From Geomesophilobacter sediminis (GTDB lineage: Bacteria; Desulfobacterota; Desulfuromonadia; Geobacterales; Geobacteraceae): a DNA stretch of 64,000 nt. The stretch lies in assembly GCF_016458275.1 (NCBI RefSeq), contig NZ_JAEMHM010000002.1:64001-128000 (forward strand), in the 5' to 3' direction. The translations under genes were made by a program, and so were the position numbers. Below are positions 1 to 9,700 of the stretch, one piece after another. The notes under the pieces are model-generated. The model made no database searches. It was not told the DNA's origin and saw nothing but the letters and a program-made list of their open reading frames with translations. How positions within the stretch are numbered: position 1 is the stretch's first letter; each line of letters starts with the position of its first letter.

Positions 1-220
1 AGCGGGGAAAAAGCTCGTCGTGGTGCAGGTCGCGGGGCTCATTGCGCGCCGCATCGTCTGTTATGCGAAGACCGGAGATCAGCTGACCCGCGGCATGCGC
101 TATGGCCTGATCCGGTTCGGCTCCAGGCTCGACATCTACCTCCCGGTCGGAAGCACCGTCAAGGTGGGGCTGGGTGAAAAGACGGTCGCAGGGGAGACCG
201 TAGTGGGGACAATCTCGTGA
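1..220 (+). CDS. psd: Phosphatidylserine decarboxylase proenzyme, C-terminal part
   Basis: This is the 3' end of a gene that begins before the window; the open frame runs in from base 2. The visible residues include [28 protein letters not shown] and DIYLPVG, which match the conserved C-terminal region of the short bacterial phosphatidylserine decarboxylases. The family makes phosphatidylethanolamine by pyruvoyl-dependent decarboxylation of phosphatidylserine at the inner membrane. The pyruvoyl-forming Ser lies upstream of what can be seen. The stop overlaps the GTG start of pssA by 3 bases, so the two enzymes of consecutive steps are probably translationally coupled. Confidence 0.9.
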   Translation, partial: AGKKLVVVQVAGLIARRIVCYAKTGDQLTRGMRYGLIRFGSRLDIYLPVGSTVKVGLGEKTVAGETVVGTIS

Positions 221-1011
221 GCGAAATTCAGGTAGTGGAGCGCGAGGGGATGCGGAAGGGGATTTACATCCTCCCGAACCTTTTCACGGCGGGGAGCCTC
301 TTTGCCGGCTTCTACTGCATGGTTTCCACCTTGAACGGCGACTATCGGACCGCCGCCCTCTGGATCCTCGCCTCGTCGATTTTCGACGGGCTTGACGGGA
401 AGGTGGCGCGTCTTACCAAGACCGCGAGCAAGTTCGGGGTCGAGTTCGACTCTTTGGCCGATGTCGTCTCCTTCGGCGCGGCCCCGGGGCTTTTGATGTA
501 CGCCTGGGCGCTCAAGCCGTTTGGGAGGGTAGGGTGGCTGGCCGGGTTTTTGTTCCTGGTCTGCGCCGCGCTCAGGCTGGCCCGTTTCAACGTCCAGGTC
601 GACACCGTGGAGAGCAAGCGTTTCGTCGGTTTGCCGACCCCGGCCGCGGCCAGCATGGCTTCGGCGACGGTGCTCCTCTTCTATCACATGGGGTGGCCCG
701 CATCCTACGCGAAACCCGCCGTCCTCGCGCTCATCTATTTCCTGGCCCTTTTGATGGTTTCCAACGTCCGGTACTACTCGTTCAAGGACCCGAGCCTGAT
801 CAAGCGGCAGCCGTTTGCCTTCCTGGTCTTCGCGGTCTTCCTCTTGATCGTCATCGCCGCCGAGCCGGTGCTCATGCTCTTCACCATCTTCATCGGGTAC
901 ATCTTCTCCGGGCCGATCGGGTTCATCCTGACCTGGCCGCGCCGCCGGCGCCTGGAAAAGGCGATGCGCAAGGGGCACGAGGAACTGGGGCGGAAGAACT
1001 CGCAGGGGTAG
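217..1011 (+). CDS. pssA: CDP-diacylglycerol-serine O-phosphatidyltransferase
   Basis: Makes phosphatidylserine from CDP-diacylglycerol and serine, the substrate for the psd product encoded just upstream. The 264-residue protein is strongly hydrophobic with several membrane segments. The CDP-alcohol phosphotransferase motif D-x2-DG-x2-AR-x8-G-x3-D-x3-D is complete: D57, D60-G61, A64-R65, G74, D78 and D82. The GTG start at 217 overlaps the psd stop. An ATG at 250 ([10 protein letters not shown]) is a possible alternative start. The tail after the last membrane segment is basic. The gene is the last of the psd-pssA unit and is followed by a REP palindrome before the separate leuA promoter. Confidence 0.93.
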   Translation: MSEIQVVEREGMRKGIYILPNLFTAGSLFAGFYCMVSTLNGDYRTAALWILASSIFDGLDGKVARLTKTASKFGVEFDSLADVVSFGAAPGLLMYAWALKPFGRVGWLAGFLFLVCAALRLARFNVQVDTVESKRFVGLPTPAAASMASATVLLFYHMGWPASYAKPAVLALIYFLALLMVSNVRYYSFKDPSLIKRQPFAFLVFAVFLLIVIAAEPVLMLFTIFIGYIFSGPIGFILTWPRRRRLEKAMRKGHEELGRKNSQG

Positions 1012-1083
1012 GTTGTTCAAAGCGCACCGCAGAGGACGCGGAGGGGCGCAGAGAAAAGCATCTCTTGGTTGCTGAATTTCCTG

Positions 1084-1108
1084 GTAGGAGCGACATTCCT
1101 GTCGCGAT
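1084..1108. repeat. REP palindrome, RAYT-type (single copy)
   Basis: A 25-base imperfect palindrome, GTAGGAGCGACATTCC followed by TGTCGCGAT, between pssA and the leuA promoter. The same sequence flanks the RAYT transposase gene near 16.2 and 16.8 kb. Confidence 0.75.
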
Positions 1109-1199
1109 CAACTCTGGGTAATGTGTTTGCCCCAGTTGCGAAGTTATCGTATGGCTCACTCCTAAACGCCAGTCGTTACAACTGCTTTATAAAAAAGCC

Positions 1200-1229
1200 T
1201 TGACAGCCGTCGGGGCTTTTGCTTAATAT
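1200..1229 (+). promoter_or_regulatory. Sigma-70-type promoter of the leuA T-box transcript
   Basis: TTGACA at 1200-1205 and TAATAT at 1224-1229 are separated by 18 bases. This is a near-consensus housekeeping promoter placed about 20 bases before the first conserved T-box element. It makes leuA transcription independent of psd-pssA. Confidence 0.75.
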
Positions 1230-1239
1230 CCGTCGCAAT

Positions 1240-1481
1240 ATGCAAAGGCAGTGATGAGGAGTAGTAGCCGTACCTTTCCTCTCCAGAGAGCCGGTGGCTG
1301 GTGCAAACCGGTGGGGAAACAGGTGAACTCGCCTCGGAGCCGATGTGGTGAACCCGGAATAGTCCGGCGTCCGGATGCGGACGCAGGAGCGTTACGGTGG
1401 TAATCGCATCCGTCATCCCGCGTAAAGGGTCAACGAGGTCCGCCTAGGCGGACGAATGAGGGTGGTACCGCGGAAGCTTCA
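1240..1481 (+). promoter_or_regulatory. T-box leader (tRNA-sensing riboswitch), probably leucine
   Basis: The leader contains the near-invariant T-box sequence GGGTGGTACCGCGG (about 1460-1473) in the antiterminator, preceded by stem I elements: a GATGAGGAGTAG start near 1253, an AGAGAGCCGGTGGCTGG segment near 1285-1305, and GGTGAACTCGCC near 1322-1333. The CTC at 1328-1330 sits where the specifier codon is expected, so uncharged tRNA-Leu(GAG) is the likely ligand. T-box leaders stabilise an antiterminator when the tRNA is uncharged, so leuA would be read through under leucine starvation. The gene directly downstream is leuA, which fits a leucine specificity. Confidence 0.88.
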
Positions 1482-1516
1482 AAGCCTTCGCCCCTTGCTG
1501 GGCGATGGCTTTTTTA
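1482..1516 (+). terminator. T-box-controlled intrinsic terminator
   Basis: Hairpin with arms AAGCCTTCGCCC and GGGCGATGGCTT around a short loop, followed by a T-run. It lies directly after the T-box sequence and is the alternative to the antiterminator. Confidence 0.8.
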
Positions 1517-1693
1517 TTATCTACTGACTGGATTTGGTGTGCCTAAACAATTGTTTTGTCAGGGGTTTTGCTTTCAAGTTTCCGCCGCACGCGACGATTA
1601 AGTAAACGTTACATCTTCAATGTTGAGACATAAAAATATGAGCTTGGGCCACAATGATTGTGGCTCATTACTCCAACACAGGGAGGAGAACGA

Positions 1694-3244
1694 ATGTCCG
1701 TAACCAACACCGAGCCGCGCATTATCAAGATCTTTGACACCACCCTGCGGGACGGGGAGCAGTCTCCCGGCGCCAGCATGAACATCGATGAAAAACTCCG
1801 CCTCGCCAAACAGCTACAGAAGCTGAATGTCGACGTCATCGAGGCGGGTTTCCCCATTGCTTCCGAAGGGGACTTCGAGGCGGTGAAGAAGATCGCCCAG
1901 ACGATCAAGGGACCCGAGATCGCCGGGCTTTGCCGCTCGGGATTCAAGGATATCGACCGTGCCTGGGAAGCCCTCAAGTACGCCGAGGATAAAGGCCGCA
2001 TCCATACCTTCATCGCGACCTCCGATATCCATATGAAATACAAGCTGCAGATGACCCCGGCCCAGGTGCTGGAGTCTGCGGTCGCCGGCGTCAAGCGCGC
2101 CCGCTCCTACACCCCGAACGTCGAGTTCTCCTGCGAGGACGCGGTCCGCACCGACCTGAAATTCCTGGTCGAGGTGGTTACCGCGGTCATCGATGCCGGC
2201 GCCAGCGTCGTCAACATCCCGGACACCGTCGGGTACACCATCCCGTTCGAGTACTTCAACATCATCAAGCACCTGAAGGACAACGTCCCCAACGTCGACA
2301 AGGCGATCATCTCGGTCCACTGCCACAATGACCTCGGCCTGTCGGTGGCCAACTCCATCGCGGCGGTCCAGGCCGGCGCCGGGCAGGTCGAGTGCACCAT
2401 CAACGGGATCGGCGAGCGCGCCGGTAACTGCTCGCTGGAAGAGTTCGTCATGAGCATCAAGACCCGTGGCGACATCCTCCCGTTCAAGACCAACGTGGTC
2501 ACCGAGCAGCTCACCCCGGCGAGCCGCCTGCTCACCAACATCACCGGGATCGTGGTGCAGCAGAACAAGGCAATCGTCGGCGCCAACGCGTTTGCCCACG
2601 AGGCGGGGATCCACCAGCACGGCATGCTGATGGAGAAGTCGACTTACGAGATCATGACTCCCGAGTCGGTCGGCCTCAAGGCGAGCGCCCTGGTGCTCGG
2701 CAAGCACTCCGGCCGGCACGCCTTCAAAAAGCGCCTCGAGGAGCTCGGCTACGAGCTGAACGACGAGGATCTGAACAAGGCGTTCACCCGGTTCAAGGCG
2801 CTGGCCGACCTGAAGAAGGAGGTCTTCGACGAGGATCTCGACGCCATCGTCGCCGACGAGGTGATGCGTGCGACCGAGCGCTACAAGCTCTCCCACATCA
2901 CGGTCACCTGCGGCTCCTTTGCCGTCGCTACCGCGACCGTGCAGCTCGAGATCGACGGTGAGCAGGTTCGCACCGCGGAACTCGGCGACGGGCCGGTCGA
3001 CGCGACCCTGAAGGCGATCAAGAAGCTCGCCGGCAGCGAAGCGAAACTCACCCAGTACAACGTCGGCTCCATCACCGGCGGCACCGATGCCCAGGGCGAA
3101 GTCACCGTCCGCGTCGAAGAGGGGACCCGCACCGTGATCGGCCGCGGCGCTTCCACCGACATCATCGAGGCCTCTGCCAAGGCGTACATCGACGCCCTGA
3201 ACCGTCTGCATTTCGCCACCGCCCGGGACGTCGAGTCCCTGTAA
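1694..3244 (+). CDS. leuA: 2-isopropylmalate synthase
   Basis: Condenses 2-ketoisovalerate with acetyl-CoA, the first committed step of leucine synthesis. The 516-residue protein starts with the DRE-TIM hallmark FDTTLRDGEQSPGASM and contains HCHNDLG (metal ligands) and the flexible region ending GKHSGRHAF. The last ~140 residues form the LeuA dimer/leucine-binding regulatory domain. The start at 1694 is chosen because GGAGGAG lies just upstream; an in-frame ATG at 1658 has no ribosome site. Control is by the T-box leader, with probable feedback inhibition by leucine through the C-terminal domain. leuC and leuD lie 15 kb downstream rather than in the same operon. Confidence 0.97.
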   Translation: MSVTNTEPRIIKIFDTTLRDGEQSPGASMNIDEKLRLAKQLQKLNVDVIEAGFPIASEGDFEAVKKIAQTIKGPEIAGLCRSGFKDIDRAWEALKYAEDKGRIHTFIATSDIHMKYKLQMTPAQVLESAVAGVKRARSYTPNVEFSCEDAVRTDLKFLVEVVTAVIDAGASVVNIPDTVGYTIPFEYFNIIKHLKDNVPNVDKAIISVHCHNDLGLSVANSIAAVQAGAGQVECTINGIGERAGNCSLEEFVMSIKTRGDILPFKTNVVTEQLTPASRLLTNITGIVVQQNKAIVGANAFAHEAGIHQHGMLMEKSTYEIMTPESVGLKASALVLGKHSGRHAFKKRLEELGYELNDEDLNKAFTRFKALADLKKEVFDEDLDAIVADEVMRATERYKLSHITVTCGSFAVATATVQLEIDGEQVRTAELGDGPVDATLKAIKKLAGSEAKLTQYNVGSITGGTDAQGEVTVRVEEGTRTVIGRGASTDIIEASAKAYIDALNRLHFATARDVESL

Positions 3245-3272
3245 AACGACCCTTCCACCGCTGCAGTTACAG

Positions 3273-3310
3273 ACCGCCTTCGCGCATTTCGCGAAGGCGG
3301 TTTTTTTTTG
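3273..3310 (+). terminator. Rho-independent terminator of leuA
   Basis: Perfect 12-bp stem, ACCGCCTTCGCG with CGCGAAGGCGGT, closed by a 5-base loop and followed by nine T residues, 30 bases after the leuA stop. Confidence 0.93.
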
Positions 3311-3750
3311 TCTCGGTTGCGCCGGCGGGGCTGTTCCCGAAGACGCCGGGCCGGGCGGAGCCGGCATCTTTGGGGAAATAACCGCTGACCTACTAAATAG
3401 TGAGCAGGTTGGAAACAATTAGTGTCTCAACAGTGTGACATTGGCAATTGGGTTCCACATATTTCATTATTTGAATGTCACATGAGGGGGTATCTGTTTT
3501 CTAAATAGGTAGGTTGACGTAAAGGTAAATACACCAATTTTGCCAAGAATGGGAAAACCTCATTCTTTCAACAATGGGAAATAAAGTGAAATTTTTTTCT
3601 CAAGTTGAAACAGATCCTGACGATAACCACCACACTGCTCATTCCAGCCTTATAAGTCTAATGTAACGGATAAATATTGTTTGCATTACCAATTCGTAAT
3701 TTTAGTTGCTTGCCTTGTTCTGTAGTTTTCATTGCAAAAGGAGATCAGGT
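3311..3750. other. AT-rich intergenic region upstream of the giant secreted protein
   Basis: About 440 bases with no convincing coding sequence and clearly lower GC than its surroundings. It holds a 9-bp inverted repeat (TGTGACATT at 3434-3442, AATGTCACA at 3474-3482) and a small hairpin (AAGAATG / CATTCTT, 3545-3567). No confident sigma-70 or sigma-54 promoter and no GEMM-type riboswitch core was found. The end carries the strong ribosome site AAAGGAG for the next gene. Confidence 0.5.
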
Positions 3751-6700
3751 ATGAAAAAGAGGTTTCCGTGGGTGCTGCTGCTAGGTATGTTTATGCTGCT
3801 GGCACTGTTTTCCACCAGCGCACTGGCCTTTGATGTTTCGGGCACAGTGAGCTACAGCGGCTCAAAGAGCGGCCGCATCTACCTCGTCATCAACACCCAG
3901 AGCGGAACCTTGGGGACGAGCATCGCCAGCGCAGGGTCGTACACCATTCGTGGGGTCCCCGACGGGACCATGGGGGCGGTCACCGCCTTCGTCGACAGCC
4001 ACGACACTGGCAGCCTCCACGCCAGTGATCCGTTTGGGAGCAGGACCATTTCGGTGGTCGGCGCGTCGGTAACGGGCGCCAACATAACCCTTGCCGACCC
4101 TTCCCAGCCTCCCGCCGCTTCTCCGCCTCCTTTTTCCGTATTTCCCGGTTCCGGTTCGCTGCTGGTCGTCTGGGACGACAACCATAATTCCACCGCCGCC
4201 ATTCCGGCCGACAGCTACACCGTCTACTGGAGCACCGACGCGACTCCCGGTCCCAACGACATGACGGGGGGGGGGCACCTCACCGTGACCGCCGGCTCGA
4301 GGAGCAACGCGGTCGTCATCAGCGGGCTCACCAATGCCACCAACCTTTATGTCGCTGCCACCGCCACCGTCGGAAACACTGAGTCGGCACCCTCGGCAGC
4401 AGTTCCGGTCACCGTAGGAGCTCCGGCTCAGGGGGTGAACGTTACCGGGACCCTATCTCTGCCGAACGCACCGGTTACCGGAGAAAAGGTTTACCTCGCC
4501 GCCTGCGTTGACAACAAAAACGGCCTCCCCAGCTCTTGCTTCATTTCGGTCCTCAACGGACCGCTCGGCTCTGCCTCCGTTCCCTTCACCCTCTCCGGGG
4601 TAGCCGCCGGCACCTACAAGATGCACGGGGTCTACGACAAAAGCGGCACCGGCAAGATCGATGCTAACGGCAACCTCCAGACCGACGACAGCGCCACGGC
4701 GCCCTTCACCGTGACCTCCGGCCCGGTTGACGTCGGGACCATCGTCCTGGACAATGCCAGCGCCCATTCCTACGTTCGTACCAGCCATTACAAAGATCCG
4801 TATTCCGAAGGGTACGGGGTGAACATCGACGTCCGCAGCGCCGCGAAGCGGCCGGTGAAGGTAACCCTCACCACGGTCCCCTCCGCAAGTGGTCTCGTTA
4901 CTCCTATCGACCTCGGTCTCAACGATGGGGGCGACTTCTCGAGCTGGTTCAACACCGTGAGCGCGGCCCCCCAGGTCAACGACAGCTATGGCTTCGACGT
5001 GACCTATAACGACAACAGCACCGAGTCCCTTGCCGGGAAAGTGACTGCCATCGCCCCGCTGGCCACGCCGGTGTCCCCCTCCGGGCCGTCCACCTACTCC
5101 GCCACCCCGACCTTCACCTGGACGGCTCCCTCGGCGAGCCCGGTGGGCGGGTTCTCCTACCAGCTCCGGCTGCAGAGCGGGATGAGCGACCTGTGGGATT
5201 CCCGCAACCTCCCCTCGACCGGATCGCTCAGCGCGATCTACAACTTCGATGGAAGCGCGCTCGGCACACTCAGCAACAACGGCTCCTACCGCTGGTACAT
5301 CGAGGTGGTGGACGCGCAGGGTAACTCGTCCTCCAACGGGGTCGATTTCACCTTCGGCACCCCCTTGAGCATCAGCACCGTGTCGCTGCAGAGCGCACTG
5401 CAGGGGACCACCTACTCCCAGCAGCTGCAGGCCTCCGGCGGGACGTCCCCCTACAACTGGTCCTACAGCGGGACCCTGCCCCCGGGCATCTCTTTGGTCA
5501 ACGGCCTTTTGAGCGGGACCCCGACCGCCAGTGGTGACTTCCCGTTCCAGGTGAACGTTTCCGATTCCTCGGTCCCCCCCAACGGTTCCTCCCGCAACTA
5601 CCACCTTTTCGTCTCGGCTTCGGTTTCCTCCCAGCCGCTTCAGATCACGACTACCTCGCCGCTGCCGGCGGGGGCCGTCAACACCAACTACATGATCTAC
5701 CTGGCCGCGCAGGGAGGAACCCCTTCGTACAGCTTCGCGCTGGACGGCAACTCCACGCTTCCGGCCGGATTGACCCTGGACCCGGGTAACGGGCGCATCT
5801 CCGGTACCCCCACGACGGTCGGCAGCTATTCCTTCACCGTCAAGGTGACCGACTCCCTGTCCCAGACCGCCACCGCCACCCTGAGTCTGAACGTCACCCA
5901 GGGGACGAACCCCGGCTCCTACACCTTCCGGGGGAGGGTGACCGACAGTGCCTCTCCGGCCAATCCGATCTCCGGTGCTTCCGTCGCCACGGTCGGTCTC
6001 TCCTCGGCGGTCACCGCCAGCACCGACCCGGCCGGGTATTTCACCCTTACCGGGATTCCGGCCAACACCACCTTCCAGATCCACGTGACCCAAGCCGGGT
6101 ACGTCGACACCTATTCCGCCAATTTCTCCCTGAACGGCTACCTCGACGTCTCCGATCGCCCCTACACCCTCTTCACTCCGGCCAACGTCCAGTCCTGGGA
6201 CGGCAGCGCCGGGGTCGCCCTGGTCTCCGGGACCGGGATCATCAGGAGCAAGGTGGTCGACAAGGCAGACCTCGTGAACGGCTATGTCGGCGGGGTGGTG
6301 GTAACCGCCACCGACAGCGCCAACAACGCCAACTACCCGGTCGTCTACTACGACGGCAGCAGCTACAGCACCACCGCTACCTCCGCCAACACCGGCAACT
6401 ACATGGTGCTCAACGTCCCCTCCGGCGCCACCGTGCAGGTCTCCGCAGCCAAATCCGGGTACACCTTCGAAGCCAAGACCTTCATCGTGGCTGCCAATTC
6501 GGTCTCGCAGGGGAGGATCTCCGGCAGCCCGAACACCGCCACCGGTACGGTCTACTTCACCGGGAGCGTAACCGACAACAGCACCAGCACCTCGGTTCCC
6601 CTCGCCGGCGCCACCGTCAGCCAGATCGGGACCTCGAACGGCACCACCACCCTGACCGACGGCAGTTTCGTGCTCACCGGACTCCCCATGGGGGCCTTGT

Positions 6701-9700
6701 TCGACCTCAAGTTCACCAAGCAGGGGTTCGTTGATACCTACATCACCGACCAGTACCTCACCGCCGGCATCGCCGCCGCCGGTCGTCCGGTCGGGATGTT
6801 CACCGCAGCCCAGCTCGCCTCCTGGAACGTCACCAGCGGCAACGGCGCGATTCGGGGACGGGTGGTGGACAGCGCCAACCCCGCCACCGGCTACGTCGGC
6901 GGCGTGACCCTTACCGCCGTCGACAGCGCCAACCCGGGCACCACCTTCACGGTCACCTACTGGGACAACAACGGCGTCAGCGTCAACGCAACCTCCACAA
7001 GCAACGGCTCCTTCGCCGTCAACAACGTTCCGGCCGGCACCAAGGTCACCGTGACCGCGACCAGTTCCGCGTGGTCGTTCCCCCTGAAGAGTTACACCAT
7101 CTATGCAAACGCGGTAAGCCAGGGCCGGCTGATGGGGATCGCTCACATCCCCTCCCCCGGCCTGATCAACGGGACCTGCGGCGGCGCGAACCAACAGAGC
7201 TTCACCAGCGCCCCGACCGGCAACCTCTGCAGCACCGGCACCGCCGGTACCGTGACCGGCAACGGTCCGTGGTCCTGGACCTGCCAGGGCGCCGGCGGCG
7301 GGAGCACCGCCACCTGCGGCGCGAACCTCGCCAACGTCGGCACCGGCCCGGTCAACGGGGCCTGCGGCAGCGCCAACGGCCTGGGCTTCACCAGCACCCC
7401 GACCGGCGACAACCTCTGCAGCGCCGGGACTCCGGGACCGGTGACCGGCAACGGCCCGTGGTCCTGGACCTGCCAGGGCACCGGCGGGGGGAGCAACGTC
7501 ACCTGTGGCGCGTTCTTCACTAACAACGGCGGCAACAGCCCGGTCGGGATCTCCGGCCACGTGCGTGACGCCAACGGTTTCGGCCTCGGCGGCATCAACG
7601 TAGAGGCGCTGGATTCCAACGGAAACAGTGTCAGCAAGAGCTCTACCGGGATGGACGGCTCCTATTTCCTCAGTGTTACCGCCGGCACCTACCAGGTCCA
7701 CTTCGACGGGGTGAGCCAGGGTTACCTCCCGCAGTGGTACCAAAACGCCACCGCGCTCGCCTCGGCAACCGCGGTCACCGTCACCTCCGGCACCCCGGTT
7801 ACCGGGATCGACGCGACGCTCGCCGTCGCACCGCCGCGCAGCATCTCCGGCACGGTGAGCTACAGCGGCAACGCCCACGGGCGGATCTACCTCACCATCG
7901 GGACCAACAACGGCAACCTCGGCACCAGCATCGACGGCGCCGGCAACTTCACCATCCGCGGCGTCCCGGCCGGCTCCTACACCGTGAACGCCTTCATGGA
8001 TCTCACCGGGACCGCGACCGCCACCCAGGGGTCCCCCGCCGGGAGCAGCGCGCCGGTCCAGGTCCTTACCTCCGACGTCACCGGCGTCGCCATTACCCTT
8101 GCCGACCCGACCTCGGTGAACCTCGTGGCTCCGCAGCACATCCGGGTCTTCCCGGGCACCGGCGCCGCCCTGATCGGGTGGGACTCGGCCCGGGACAGCG
8201 GGGTTTCCGCCGCCGAAAACTACGACGTCTACTGGAGCACCTCCTCGCAGGTCGGTCCGGCGAACTACCAGGGCAAACTGACCTCGGTCACCACCAACAG
8301 CGACACCCCGTCCATCTGCACCGGTCTGACCGACGGCACCTCCTACTACTTCGTCGTGGTCCCCCGCTCCGGGAACACCACCGGTACCCCCTCTGCTGTC
8401 GTGGGCCCGGTCACCATCGGTGCCGGGACCGGCGGCAACACCGTCTCGGGGACCGTCGACTTCGGCGCCGTCACCGCGACCGGTCCGCTCTATGTGGCTG
8501 TGGTCGACACCGCTTCCCAGGGGGAGACCATCTACTTCACCCAGGTCGCCTCCCCGGTTTCGCCGGCCGCCTTCAGCGTCTCCGGCGTCCCCAACGGGAG
8601 CTACAACGTCTATGCGATCCTCGACCAGAACCAGGACCACCTGATCGGTCTGGGCGACATCATGACCTCGGACGCCACCGCACCGGTGGTCAACCTCACC
8701 GGCTCCGGGGCGACCGGGGTGACGGTGAAGATGGGGCAGCCGGTTTCCGTCTACGTCAACTCCTACCACAGCCAGAATGCCGGCGGCACCGGCACCGGGA
8801 TGAACGACTGGTACAGCGTCAACTACGGCGTCCGCGGCCAGACCAAGCAGCCGGTTACCGTCACCCTGACCGGAGCCCCGAACCTTTCCGGCCCGGTCGA
8901 TCTTGGGGTGGACGGTAAGGAGTTCCACGGCTGGACCGGCGGCAACGGCACCGCGCCGAAGGTTGGCGATACCTACACCTTCGACGTGGTCTACTCCGAC
9001 GGGAGCAAGGAGACCCTCTCCTCCTCGATCACCGCACTTTTGAGCAGCTTCCCGAGCAACCTGCAGGTGGTAGGGGGCTCCACGATCCCGTCCTTCACCT
9101 GGACCGCTCCGGTCAACCCGCCGGCGCAGTACCGCTACGAGCTGCAGGTCTACCTGCAGAGCAACAACGGCGGTAACGGCCTGTGGGACGTCACCCTTCC
9201 GGCCACCAAGACCTCCGTGGTCTACGGCGGCGCGGCACTGCAGGTGGGAGCCACGTATTACGTGAACCTGAGCGTAAAGGATTTCGACGGCAACACCGCC
9301 GCGGTCCAGGGGATGAGCTTCAAACCGACCGTTGCCAGCACCAGCCTGCCGTCCACCACGGCGACTCCGGCCGGCGGCACCTACAACAAGGCGCTCAACG
9401 TCACCTTGAAGAGCAGCGCCACCGATGCGGTCATTTACTACACCACCGACGGGAGCACCCCGACGACCAACTCGGCCGTTTACAGCGCTCCCATCGCCAT
9501 CAGCGCTTCCACCGTCCTCAAGTTCTTCGGCGTCAACGGTGCCGGTCAAGAGATGGTGAAAACCGAGCGCTACGTCGTCGACACCGTGGTGCCGGTCACC
9601 ACCGCCGCTCCGGCGGGGGGGCAGTACACCGCACCGCAGACCGTCACCCTGACCAGCAGCAAACCTGCGCTTATCTACTACACCCTCGACGGCAGCACTC

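Noticed and set aside
534-1121. Long plus-strand frame overlapping pssA in another frame
   Set aside because: Arg/Gly/Pro-rich shadow of pssA without a ribosome site.
1814-3418. A 534-codon minus-strand frame opposite leuA
   Set aside because: Antisense shadow of a well-supported gene with strongly biased third positions; it also runs into the leuA terminator.
3311-3750. c-di-GMP (GEMM) riboswitch upstream of the giant protein
   Set aside because: No GEMM-type conserved core was found in the leader.
7734-8918. Plus-strand frame inside the giant protein gene in another phase
   Set aside because: Very Arg/His-rich composition of a shifted frame in a GC-rich repeat gene.
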